Origin: Microtetraspora fusca
GTDB lineage: Bacteria > Actinomycetota > Actinomycetes > Streptosporangiales > Streptosporangiaceae
Length of the DNA: 64,000 nucleotides
Reading direction: 5' to 3'
Assembly (NCBI RefSeq): GCF_001570365.1
Contig: NZ_BBYK01000041.1
Span: forward strand, 309,970-373,969
Made by a program: the position numbers and the translations under genes. This document shows, piece after piece, positions 34,898 to 43,039 of this stretch. Below the pieces are notes generated by a model. It ran no database searches. It was given only the letters and a program-made list of their open reading frames with translations, and was not told where the DNA came from. Each line of letters begins with the position of its first letter. Position 1 is the first letter of the stretch.

Positions 34898-36373
34898 TCA
34901 GTTCAGCGGGCGGCCGAAGCCCTCGCCCGGCCGTTCGGGGGCGAGCTGGACCGCGCCCGTCGCCGTCTCCGGTCCCGTCCCGGCCGGTCCTGCGCCATCC
35001 GGTCCTGTGCCACCCGGTCCGGGGCTGCCGCTCGCCGCGTCGTGGGGCCCCGGGGAGAGCACCGTCACCCGCTCCTCAATGCGGGTGGACACGACCAGTT
35101 CGGCCGCGCCGTCCCCGTCCAGGTCGGCGAGGGCCACCTCCTGGCCGAAGCCCTGCACCGGGTCTCCGGTCAGGCCGGCCGACCGCGCGTCGTACACCCG
35201 CGCACCCTGGGTCGACAGGCCGTTCCGGCCGCCGTACAGGACGAAGACCGCACCTGTGCCGCCGCTCGCGCCGACCGCCACGTCCGCGTACCCGTCGCCG
35301 TTGACGTCCCCTACGGCGACCGCGCCGCCGAAGCCGTCCACGCCCTCGGGAGCGCGGGGCATGCCGGGGGACGACATCGTCCAGAGCACGGGCTCGCCGC
35401 GCAGACCTTGAGCGGAACCCCGGCTGACGTAGATCTGGCCGCCCGGGTCCTCGGCGTCGGCGTAGGAGTTGCCCGCGATCACGTCGCCGTGTCCGTCCCC
35501 GTCCAGGTCGCCGATCGCCACGTCGCCCACGCCCCAACCGGGGAACGTTCCCGGCAGCCGGCCCGCCAGGCCGTCCCGGCCGCCCCGGTAGATCACCCCC
35601 GTGCCCTCGTCCGCCGGGTCGTCCTCGGAGTAGACGACGGCCAGATCGGCGTACCCGTCGCCGTCCACGTCGCCGGAGGCCAGCGGGCCGACCCGCGCCG
35701 TGGCCCCCATGACGGGCTTCCACTCCACCCGCCCCTTCCGGAACGCGGTTCCTCCGTAGGCGACCCATACCGCGCTGAAGGAGGCCACGGCGAGGTCGTC
35801 GCGGCCGTCCCCGTCGTAGTCGCCGACGGCGAGCGCCGCTCCGAACCCGATCGTGCTCTCCGGCCCGTCCAGCGTGACCGTCCGGGTGGAGAGCCCGGAC
35901 GCGCCGCCGAAGGCGACCGTCACCGAGCCCGCGCGGCCGCCCCTCCCCGGCGCGCCCACGACCAGGTCGGCGTGTCCGTCGCCGTCGAGGTCGCCCGAGG
36001 CGAGCGTCGCGCCGAAGCCCTCACCCTTCACGGCCGCCGCGCCCCTGTCGACCATCTGACGCCGGGTCGCGTTCACCTCGGAGGACGATCCGTAGACCAC
36101 CTGCACCCCTCCGGCCCCCTCGACGCCGTTCACGACCGCCTGAGGGGCGCCGACGGCCAGGTCGCCGTATCCGTCGCCGTCGAAGTCACGGGCCTTCGCC
36201 GCCTCGCGTGCGTCCGTCCCTGGCGTCGCCGCGGGGGAGGGAGCCGCGCTCGTCGCGCGGACGCCCGCGCCGGAGCCCGTCGCGGAGCAGGACGCCGTGG
36301 CGGCCGTGACGATCACTCCGACGAGGAGACAGGGGACGAATTTGCTCAGAGCGGTCGCGGGCACGGGGACCAC
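34898..36373 (-). CDS. FG-GAP/VCBS repeat lipoprotein
   Basis: The extracellular part is built of seven FG-GAP-type blades with calcium-binding cores: DFDGDGYGDLAVGAP, DLDGDGHADLVVGAP, DYDGDGRDDLAVASF, DVDGDGYADLAVVYS, DLDGDGHGDVIAGNS, DVNGDGYADVAVGAS and DLDGDGAAELVVSTR. This predicts a seven-bladed, integrin-alpha-like beta-propeller. Before it comes a hydrophobic segment ending TAATASC, a plausible lipobox. Starts are uncertain: GTG at 36373 gives about 491 residues with a sensible signal peptide, while GTG at 36436 adds 21 residues of poor quality. The C-terminus is Gly/Pro-rich. It probably sits on the cell surface; the function is unknown. Confidence 0.82.
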   Translation of the reverse strand: MVPVPATALSKFVPCLLVGVIVTAATASCSATGSGAGVRATSAAPSPAATPGTDAREAAKARDFDGDGYGDLAVGAPQAVVNGVEGAGGVQVVYGSSSEVNATRRQMVDRGAAAVKGEGFGATLASGDLDGDGHADLVVGAPGRGGRAGSVTVAFGGASGLSTRTVTLDGPESTIGFGAALAVGDYDGDGRDDLAVASFSAVWVAYGGTAFRKGRVEWKPVMGATARVGPLASGDVDGDGYADLAVVYSEDDPADEGTGVIYRGGRDGLAGRLPGTFPGWGVGDVAIGDLDGDGHGDVIAGNSYADAEDPGGQIYVSRGSAQGLRGEPVLWTMSSPGMPRAPEGVDGFGGAVAVGDVNGDGYADVAVGASGGTGAVFVLYGGRNGLSTQGARVYDARSAGLTGDPVQGFGQEVALADLDGDGAAELVVSTRIEERVTVLSPGPHDAASGSPGPGGTGPDGAGPAGTGPETATGAVQLAPERPGEGFGRPLN

Positions 36374-36445
36374 GATAGAAGCGCCCACACCGACGTATCC
36401 GGCTTTATCCGACTTGTCTGGCAGCAGCCGACCCACCCGCGCCGC

Positions 36446-37918
36446 TCACCCGGCTTCCTGGTCCCGCTCCTCCAGCGGCGGCGCCGCCAGGCCGCAGTGC
36501 GTACGCCCCGCGGGTCCGGGAGCCGCCGCCAGCACGTTCGACCTGATCGTGACGAACGCGATCGCGGCCGAGACCGCCAGCATGGCCGCGCCGACGAACA
36601 TCGCGGTGCGGAACCCCGAGGTGAACTCTCCCGGCGAGTCGTAGGCGCTGCCGGTCAGTCCGACCAGCGGCGGGATCGCGGCGACCGCGAGCAGGCTGCC
36701 GGTACGGGCCACCGCGTTGTTGATGCCGCTGGCCAGGCCCGCGTATCGCTCCCTGGCCGACGCCAGCACCGTCGCCGTCAGCGGAGCGACCGCCGCCGAC
36801 AGGCCCAGGCCGTACAGCATGGCCGCCGGGAAGACGTCCACGAGGTACGTGGCGCCCGGCCCGATGCGGCTCATCAGCAGCAGCCCCCCGGCGCACATCA
36901 GGATGCCGGCCGTCATGGGCAGGCGGGGACCGATCCGCTTGGCCAGATCGCCCGCGGGGGCCGACAACAGCAGCATCAGGACGGTGACCGGAAGCATCGC
37001 CAACCCCGCGGCGATCGGCGAGAACCCGGACGACACCTGCAACTGGACCACGAGCAGGAAGAAGACCACGCCCATCGCCGCGTACATGATCATCGTCACG
37101 ATGTTGATCGAGGTGAAGACCCGCGAGGCGAAGATCTGTACCGGAACGAGAGCCTGCGGCGAGCGGCGGACCTCCAGGACGGCGAAGCAGACGGCGAGCA
37201 CGACGCCGGCGGCCAGCGCGGCCCTCCCCGCGCCCGGCTCGATCAGGCCGTACGTGATGCCCGCGAGGGCCAGCGCAGCGAGCGCCGACCCCAGGACGTC
37301 GAAGCGTCCGGACGAGCGGATGTCCCTGCTCTCCGGCACGTGCCGGACGGTCACCAGCACGGTGACGGCCGCGATCGGAAGGTTGATCCAGAAGACCCAG
37401 TGCCAGCCGACCGCCTCCACCAGCCAGCCGCCGAGCAACGGCCCCACGGCCGCGGCGACGCCGCCCAGCCCCGACCACGCGCCGATCGCGCGGGGCCGGT
37501 CGTCCCTGGCGAAGCACGCCTGGATGATCGCCAGCGAGCCGGGGGTGAGCAGCGCCCCGCCGATGCCCTGCGCCGCCCGGGCGATCACGAGCACGGGGAC
37601 GTTGGGGGCGACGCCACAGAGGGCCGAGGCCAGCGCGAACCAGACGATCCCGATGAGGAAGATCTTGCGCCTGCCGTAACGGTCGCCGAGCGAGCCGCCG
37701 AGCAGGATCAGCGCGGCGAGGGTGAGCGTGTAGGCGTTCACCGTCCACTGGAGGCCCGACATGCCCGCGTCGAGGTCCCGGCCGATCGCGGGAAGCGCCA
37801 CGTTGACCACCGTGCTGTCGAGCATCGCCATCCCGGACCCCAGAACGGTCGCCAGGATGACCCACCGCCCGGTGGGGGACCGGAGTTGGATCTGATCGGA
37901 TTCCACACCGCCCATCAT
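36446..37918 (-). CDS. MFS transporter, DHA2 (EmrB/QacA) family
   Basis: This 490-residue membrane protein has about 14 predicted helices. The motif LDSTVVNVALPAIGRDL in helix 1 is the DHA2 motif D1, and LLGGSLGDRYGRRKIFLIG is motif A between helices 2 and 3. LAPLTAT- and NNAVARTGSLLAVA-type segments occur in the second half. These proton-driven pumps export drugs or other amphiphiles. ATG at 37918 has GGGAGG ten bases upstream; a second in-frame ATG follows at once. It is divergent from the STM4015-type operon, so a role in exporting that operon's product is conceivable but unproven. Confidence 0.9.
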   Translation of the reverse strand: MMGGVESDQIQLRSPTGRWVILATVLGSGMAMLDSTVVNVALPAIGRDLDAGMSGLQWTVNAYTLTLAALILLGGSLGDRYGRRKIFLIGIVWFALASALCGVAPNVPVLVIARAAQGIGGALLTPGSLAIIQACFARDDRPRAIGAWSGLGGVAAAVGPLLGGWLVEAVGWHWVFWINLPIAAVTVLVTVRHVPESRDIRSSGRFDVLGSALAALALAGITYGLIEPGAGRAALAAGVVLAVCFAVLEVRRSPQALVPVQIFASRVFTSINIVTMIMYAAMGVVFFLLVVQLQVSSGFSPIAAGLAMLPVTVLMLLLSAPAGDLAKRIGPRLPMTAGILMCAGGLLLMSRIGPGATYLVDVFPAAMLYGLGLSAAVAPLTATVLASARERYAGLASGINNAVARTGSLLAVAAIPPLVGLTGSAYDSPGEFTSGFRTAMFVGAAMLAVSAAIAFVTIRSNVLAAAPGPAGRTHCGLAAPPLEERDQEAG

Positions 37919-38014
37919 TGTCCGCGAACCTCCCATATGGCAGGGGAGGGGGCTTCCGACTCGCACCGGTGTGCTGTATCTGACGTCCGGGGAGGGGCGG
38001 GTAACTCGCGGGCG

Positions 38015-38050
38015 ACGTAGGGGGTCGAGGTGTGCCTCGCCCCCCTACGT
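38015..38050. promoter_or_regulatory. Long hairpin in the leader of the STM4015-4011 operon
   Basis: Bases 38015-38030 pair with 38035-38050 over 16 positions with one mismatch and a 4-base TGTG loop. The element lies between divergent genes (MFS start at 37918, STM4015-family start at 38186), so it cannot terminate an upstream gene. It is either part of the 5' leader (attenuator) or an operator. The structure is seen; the role is inferred. Confidence 0.5.
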
Positions 38051-38185
38051 TGGAAGAACGAGAACTTTGTCGAACAGGCTGGGCGGCGGGGCCGACGAGG
38101 TCGGGGGCCAGATCGCCGATGCGGGAACTGTCGGACGCCTCTGGTAGGACAGTGCCCGCAGCTTTCCCCCGGCGAGGAGTTCGGC

Positions 38186-39154
38186 ATGGTCGACGACGAA
38201 TATCAGCGAGACACCCACGGCTACCGCGACCGCTACGCGGGTCTTCCGGTCGGGGAGGTCGACCTGGACGATGAGGGCGGTGAGCTTCCGGCCCCCGATT
38301 CGGTGGCCTGGCGGTTGTCGGCGGACACCTACGATGCCGAGCACACCTTCGCGGAGACGTTCGCCTGGTTCATGAAGCGGGTGGACACGACCAAGGTGAC
38401 CGCCATTGTGATCGGCGCCTGGGAGGACGCGTACGACACCTCGTCCGAGGAGATCATCCGCCTCCTGGCCGACAACGCCGCCCGCTTCCCCGCGCTGCGC
38501 TCGCTGTTCGTCGGGGCGATGGAGCCCGAGGAGTGCGAGATCTCGTGGATCGTGCAGTCCGACGTGACGCCGCTGCTGGAGGCCTTCCCGCTGCTCGAAC
38601 GGCTGGACGTCCGCGGCGGCACCGGCCTGGGGCTGCGCCCGATCCGGCACGCGGCGTTGAAGTCGCTCCGGCTGGAGACCGGAGGCCTGCCCGGCGCGGT
38701 CGTCCGCGGCGTGGGCGGCTGCGACCTCCCGGCGCTCGAGCACCTGGAGCTGTGGCTCGGCGTGGAAAACTACGGCGGCGACGCGAGCATGGCCGACCTG
38801 GAGGGCATCCTGTCCGGCGTCCGGCTGCCCGCCCTGCGCCATCTCGGCCTGCAGGACAGCGAGATCCAGGACGAGATCGCGGCGGCGGTCGCGTCCGCGC
38901 CCGTCGTCGCCCAGTTGGAGACGCTCAGCCTGTCCATGGGCGTGCTCACCGACGCCGGGGCCGAGGCGCTGCTCACCGGCCAGCCGCTGACCCACCTGCG
39001 CCGGCTCGACCTCCACCACCACTTCCTCAGCGGCGGGATGATGAAGCGGATCCACGAGGCGCTGCCCGGCGTCGAGATCGACCTCTCCGAGCAGGAGCAG
39101 GGCGACGACGACGGCGACGGCCGCGTCTGGCGCTACGTGGCGGTGAGCGAGTGA
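38186..39154 (+). CDS. STM4015-family leucine-rich-repeat-like protein
   Basis: This 322-residue protein has the pattern of the STM4015 family: WRLSADTYDAEHTFAETFAW near residue 45, then irregular leucine-rich repeats at about 110-300 (FPLLERLDVRGG, ALKSLRLETGG, LPALEHLELWLG, LPALRHLGLQDS, LETLSLSMGVLTD, LTHLRRLDLHHHFLS). The N-terminal part is very acidic. GAGGAG precedes the ATG at 38186. LRR-like folds usually serve protein-protein contact, so a scaffold or substrate-recognition role in the operon is plausible. It is the first of five genes. No characterised function for the family is known to me. Confidence 0.85.
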   Translation: MVDDEYQRDTHGYRDRYAGLPVGEVDLDDEGGELPAPDSVAWRLSADTYDAEHTFAETFAWFMKRVDTTKVTAIVIGAWEDAYDTSSEEIIRLLADNAARFPALRSLFVGAMEPEECEISWIVQSDVTPLLEAFPLLERLDVRGGTGLGLRPIRHAALKSLRLETGGLPGAVVRGVGGCDLPALEHLELWLGVENYGGDASMADLEGILSGVRLPALRHLGLQDSEIQDEIAAAVASAPVVAQLETLSLSMGVLTDAGAEALLTGQPLTHLRRLDLHHHFLSGGMMKRIHEALPGVEIDLSEQEQGDDDGDGRVWRYVAVSE

Positions 39155-39196
39155 GCGTGCGACGCGTGCCCGACCGGCGCGCGGAGCGCCGCGCGG

Positions 39197-40603
39197 ATGA
39201 GTGACGAGCAGAGCGACGTGCGGTTCGCCGTCGTCGGCACCCCGGGAGACCGCAGGGTGACGATGTTCCGCGACGCCGTGCTGCGCCGCGATCTCCCCGA
39301 GCCGGTCGTGATCTCCTGGAGCGACGTCCTCGCCGGTCTTCTCGCCCCCGGCGAACCATCCACGCCGACGCCGGACGTGACCGCACCGCGCGGGGGCGGA
39401 ACGGCGGGCGCCGGTGCGGATCGGCTCGGTGTGCCCGTGCACGATGACCATGCTCTCGATCTCCACGGGCCCGGTGCTCAGGGCCTCGGCTCCTGCGGAT
39501 TCGACGCGCTCGCGCCCGGGACGCTGGTCCGGATCGACTCTCCCGGCGAGGACGCCCGGGCCGACGCCCTGCTGCGCGGTCCCGGCGACCCGAGCCGGGT
39601 CACGGGCGGCGCCCGGTGGTACCGCACCTTCGTCGCCGGTCTGGCCAAGGTGCGGGACCTGACCGCGACCGTGCCGTCGGCGTGCCTTCTCGGCGATCCC
39701 GGGGAGATCGCGGTGATGTTCGACAAGCGGCTGAGCCATCGGCGGCTGCGTGACGCGGGCGTCCCCGTCCCGGACGCCCTGGCCGTCCCGGTCACCTCGT
39801 ACGACGAGTTGCGGGGGGAGATGGCGCGACGGCGCTGGACGCGTGTGTTCGTCAAACCCGCCCACGGCTCCTCGGCCTCCGGTGTGATCGCCTTCCAGGT
39901 CCACGGCGCCCGGGTCAAGGCGGTGACCTCGGCGGATCTGGGCCCGGGGCAGTCGTTGCACAACTCGCTGCGGGTCCGGACGTACGAGAGCGAGGACGAC
40001 GTCGCGACCATCGTCGGCGCGCTGGCTCCCGAGGGGCTGCACGTCGAGCGCTGGTTCTCCAAGGCGTCGCTCTCGGGACGGGCGTTCGACCTGCGGGTGG
40101 TGTGCGTGGCCGGGACGCCCACGCACGCGGTGGTGCGCCTCGGCCGAGGCCCCATGACGAACCTCCACCTGGGCGGCGCCCGGGGCGATCTCGACGGCGT
40201 GCGGGCGCGGCTGGGGCCGGCGACCTGGGAGCGCGTCATGGACGTGTGCGCGCGGGCCGCCGCCTGCTTCCCGCACAGCCTCGCGGTCGGCGTGGATGTC
40301 ATGGTGGGGGCGGACCTGCGTTCGGTGGCGGTCGCCGAGGTCAACGCCTTCGGCGATCTGCTGCCCGGCCTGCCCGGCCTCGCCGGGACCCCGGCGGCGG
40401 GCGTCGACACGTACGCCGCGCAGGTCGCGGCCGTGATCGACGGGTGGCGCCCCAAGGGTGGCGGCCTCCCGGCCCCGGCTCCCGATCCCGGCCGTCAGGA
40501 CATCGCGCCGAGCACGGCCTGCGGTGAGCCGCCGCGAGCGGGAGACGTCGCCGGCCAAGCGGATGGCCTGCGGGAGGCGGCGTACGGGGGACGGCATGCG
40601 TGA
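39197..40603 (+). CDS. STM4014-family ATP-grasp protein
   Basis: This 468-residue protein has an ATP-grasp core at about residues 165-405. It includes FDKRLSHRRLRDAGVPVPDA, the nucleotide-binding VFVKPAHGSSASGVIAF with Lys and Gly-rich loop, WFSKASLSGRAFDLRVVCVA, and the metal-binding VAVAEVNAFGDLLPGLPG (ExN). ATP-grasp enzymes join a carboxylate to an amine or thiol through an acyl phosphate, for example in peptide or cofactor synthesis; the substrates here are unknown. The C-terminal 50 residues are low complexity. Its stop lies inside the next gene (8-bp overlap), indicating coupling to the STM4013-type hydrolase. Confidence 0.85.
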   Translation: MSDEQSDVRFAVVGTPGDRRVTMFRDAVLRRDLPEPVVISWSDVLAGLLAPGEPSTPTPDVTAPRGGGTAGAGADRLGVPVHDDHALDLHGPGAQGLGSCGFDALAPGTLVRIDSPGEDARADALLRGPGDPSRVTGGARWYRTFVAGLAKVRDLTATVPSACLLGDPGEIAVMFDKRLSHRRLRDAGVPVPDALAVPVTSYDELRGEMARRRWTRVFVKPAHGSSASGVIAFQVHGARVKAVTSADLGPGQSLHNSLRVRTYESEDDVATIVGALAPEGLHVERWFSKASLSGRAFDLRVVCVAGTPTHAVVRLGRGPMTNLHLGGARGDLDGVRARLGPATWERVMDVCARAAACFPHSLAVGVDVMVGADLRSVAVAEVNAFGDLLPGLPGLAGTPAAGVDTYAAQVAAVIDGWRPKGGGLPAPAPDPGRQDIAPSTACGEPPRAGDVAGQADGLREAAYGGRHA

Positions 40604-41447
40604 CATGAACGCCGTCGTGGGCAGCCACGACATCCTGCTGGTGACCCTCGACACGTTGCGCTACGACGTGGCCGCCGAGCTGGTCGAGGCGGGGCGACTG
40701 CCCACCCTCGCCCGCGTCCTGCCCGGAGGGCGCTGGGAGCGCCGCCACAGTCCCGGCAGCTTCACCTATGCCGCGCACGCCGCGATGCTCGCCGGGTTCC
40801 TGCCGACACCGGCCGAGCCGGGGCCGCATCCCCGGCCGTTCGCCGCCGTCTTCCCCGGCAGTGAGACGACCGCTTCCGGAACCTGGGTCTTCGACGCGCC
40901 AGACCTTCCGGCGGGGCTGGCCGCGGCGGGCTACCACACGGTCTGCGTCGGGGGAGTGGGCTTCTTCAACAAGCTGACGCCGCTCGGCTCGGCCCTGCCC
41001 GGCCTGTTCGCGGAGAGTCACTGGGAGCCCGAGTTCGGCGTGACCTCCGAACACTCCCTGGAGCGGCAGATCGACCGTGCCGAGCGGGCACTACGGGACG
41101 TCGAGCGGCCGGTGTTCCTACTGCTCAACGTGTCCGCGCTGCACCAGCCGAACTGGTTTCACCTGCCCGGAGCGACCCGGGAGCACGGCGACACGAGAGA
41201 GAGCCACGCCGCCGCCCTGGAGTACGTGGACCGGCACATCGGGCGGCTGTTCGCGCTGATGACGCGGCGTCGCCCGTGCTTCGCGATCGTCTGCTCCGAC
41301 CACGGAACGGCGTACGGCGAGGACGGTCACACCGGCCACCGGATCGGACACGAGATGGTGTGGACGGTCCCCTACGCCGAGTTCGTCCTGGACCACGCCC
41401 CGCGCGCGACGCCGACCGGGGAGCGGGAGCCGGGCGATGGCGCATGA
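40596..41447 (+). CDS. STM4013/SEN3800-family hydrolase (alkaline phosphatase/sulfatase superfamily)
   Basis: This 283-residue protein begins like a sulfatase/phosphoglycerate-mutase-type hydrolase: HDILLVTLDTLRYDV (metal-binding Asp) and SPGSFTYAAHAAMLAGFLP, where a Ser/Thr near HSPGSFTYAAH replaces the sulfatase Cys-x-Pro-x-Arg motif. The closing metal site is IVCSDHGTAYGEDGHTGHRI, with DHG and two later His. It is likely metal-dependent, cleaving or transferring a phosphate, phosphonate or sulfate ester. ATG at 40596 follows GGGGGA; ATG at 40605 is an in-frame alternative. Its stop overlaps the next start (ATGA). Confidence 0.85.
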   Translation: MRDMNAVVGSHDILLVTLDTLRYDVAAELVEAGRLPTLARVLPGGRWERRHSPGSFTYAAHAAMLAGFLPTPAEPGPHPRPFAAVFPGSETTASGTWVFDAPDLPAGLAAAGYHTVCVGGVGFFNKLTPLGSALPGLFAESHWEPEFGVTSEHSLERQIDRAERALRDVERPVFLLLNVSALHQPNWFHLPGATREHGDTRESHAAALEYVDRHIGRLFALMTRRRPCFAIVCSDHGTAYGEDGHTGHRIGHEMVWTVPYAEFVLDHAPRATPTGEREPGDGA

Positions 41448-43039
41448 CGTCACCCCGGACGCCGGACGTACGGACGTCGGCGGCGGGCGCGGGGCAGCGA
41501 GGACGGTCGAGCGGGACATGGAACATGAGCGACACAGGGGGCACGGCCGTGCGGACGGAGAGTGACGTGAAGCGGAGCGGCGCCGTCGACATCGGCGTCG
41601 GCGCGCCACGGCCGGAGCGGGTGCACAGTGTGCCGGCGCGCCACGAGGCACCGCGGGCGAATGGCGACAGCCCCCACGACGAAGCGGACGGTGACGGCCT
41701 CTACCACGAAGCAGGCGATGACGGCCTCTACCACGAAGCGGACGGCGACAGCCCTTACCAGGGATACGTGTACGCCTACCCGCACAAGACGGCCTATCGG
41801 GAGCTCGACCCGCGCCCCCTGCTCCGCGATGTGTGGGCGGGGGAGCGCACCGACGCGCTCTTCCTCTACGTGCACATCCCCTTCTGCGAGATGCGCTGCG
41901 GGTTCTGCAACCTGTTCACCCGGACCGGCGCCCCCGAGGAGCTGACCACGGCCTACCTGGACGCCCTCGAACGGCAGGCGGGGGCCGTCCGCGACGCCCT
42001 GGGCGAGGCCCCCCGGTTCGTGACGTCCGCGATCGGCGGCGGCACGCCGACCTATCTCAGCGCGGGCGAGCTGACCCGCCTGTTCGACCTCACCGAGCAG
42101 ATCATGGGAGTCGACCTGCGGACGATCCCGCTGTCGGTGGAGACCTCGCCCGCGACCGCGACCCCCGACCGGCTGGCCGTACTCGCCGAGCGCGGCACGA
42201 CCCGGGTGTCGATCGGCGTGCAGAGCTTCATCGACGCCGAGGCCCGTTCGGCCGTCCGGCCCCAGCGGCGGGCCGAGGTCGAGACGGCGCTCGGCGCGAT
42301 CCGCGCCCAGGGGTTCGAGACGCTGAACATCGACCTGATCTACGGGATCGACGGCCAGACCCCGGTGTCCTGGCGGCACTCCCTCGACGCCGCCCTCGCC
42401 TGGCGGCCGGAGGAACTGTACCTCTACCCGCTGTACGTCCGGCCGCTGACCGGTCTGGGCCGGCAGGGCCGGGCATGGGACGACCAGCGTCTGGAGCTGT
42501 ACCGCGTCGGCCGCGACCATCTGCTGGCCGCCGGATACGAGCAGGTTTCCATGCGGATGTTCCGCCTGCCCGGCTGCGGCGGCAGCACCGAGTACTGCTG
42601 CCAGACCGACGGCATGGTCGGCCTCGGATGCGGCGCCCGCTCCTACACTGGCGACCTGCACTACTCGTACGAGTACGCGGTGGGCGCCCGCCACGTCCGG
42701 GCGATCATCGACGAGTACGTCCGCCTGCCGCGCGAGGAGTTCGCGGTGGCGAACGTCGGCTTCCGGCTCGACGACGAGGAGCGCCGCCGCCGTCATCTGA
42801 TCCAGTCGCTGCTCCAGGCGGAGGGGCTCTCCCGGGCCGACTACGGGAACCGCTTCGGGACCGACGTGCTGGCGGACTTCGGCGACGAACTGGCGCGGTT
42901 CGCGGGACGCGGGTGGATGGAGGTCGGCGACCAGGCGGTGCGGCTCACCGCCGAGGGACTGGCCTACTCGGACGCGGTCGGCCCGGCGCTGTTCTCCCGC
43001 CGGGTCGGGACGCTGATGGACGGCTACGAAGAGCGATGA
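41444..43039 (+). CDS. STM4012-family radical SAM protein (HemN-like)
   Basis: The 4Fe-4S site is CEMRCGFC (Cys148, 152 and 155, numbered from ATG 41444) within LFLYVHIPFCEMRCGFCNLF. Downstream come SAIGGGTPTYLSAGELTRLF, SVETSPATATPDRLA, RVSIGVQSFIDAEARSAVRP and LNIDLIYGIDGQT, the HemN-like barrel signature, plus a HemN C-terminal-like domain. The family is distinct from true coproporphyrinogen dehydrogenase by context and by the VYAYPHKTAYRELDPRPLL entry segment. The first 105 residues are non-conserved and include three 9-residue repeats (HEADGDGLY-like). ATG at 41444 overlaps the previous stop; ATG at 41525 is an alternative. The stop overlaps the STM4011-type start. The substrate is unknown. 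Confidence 0.88.
   Translation: MTSPRTPDVRTSAAGAGQRGRSSGTWNMSDTGGTAVRTESDVKRSGAVDIGVGAPRPERVHSVPARHEAPRANGDSPHDEADGDGLYHEAGDDGLYHEADGDSPYQGYVYAYPHKTAYRELDPRPLLRDVWAGERTDALFLYVHIPFCEMRCGFCNLFTRTGAPEELTTAYLDALERQAGAVRDALGEAPRFVTSAIGGGTPTYLSAGELTRLFDLTEQIMGVDLRTIPLSVETSPATATPDRLAVLAERGTTRVSIGVQSFIDAEARSAVRPQRRAEVETALGAIRAQGFETLNIDLIYGIDGQTPVSWRHSLDAALAWRPEELYLYPLYVRPLTGLGRQGRAWDDQRLELYRVGRDHLLAAGYEQVSMRMFRLPGCGGSTEYCCQTDGMVGLGCGARSYTGDLHYSYEYAVGARHVRAIIDEYVRLPREEFAVANVGFRLDDEERRRRHLIQSLLQAEGLSRADYGNRFGTDVLADFGDELARFAGRGWMEVGDQAVRLTAEGLAYSDAVGPALFSRRVGTLMDGYEER
41681..41761 (+). repeat. Three 27-bp tandem repeats in the radical SAM gene
   Basis: Imperfect copies at 41681-41707, 41708-41734 and 41735-41761 encode EADGDGLYH, EAGDDGLYH and EADGDSPYQ. 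They lie just before the conserved part of the STM4012-type protein. The period keeps the frame, so copy number can change without inactivating the enzyme. Confidence 0.85.

Noticed and set aside
33752-38020. A 1422-codon plus-strand frame across the hydrolase, FG-GAP and MFS genes
   Set aside because: It crosses three well-supported genes and two intergenic regions. Its composition is typical of antisense reading of GC-rich genes.
41444-43039. Oxygen-independent coproporphyrinogen dehydrogenase (hemN)
   Set aside because: The barrel is HemN-like, but the operon context, the entry segment and the N-terminal extension match the STM4012 family instead.
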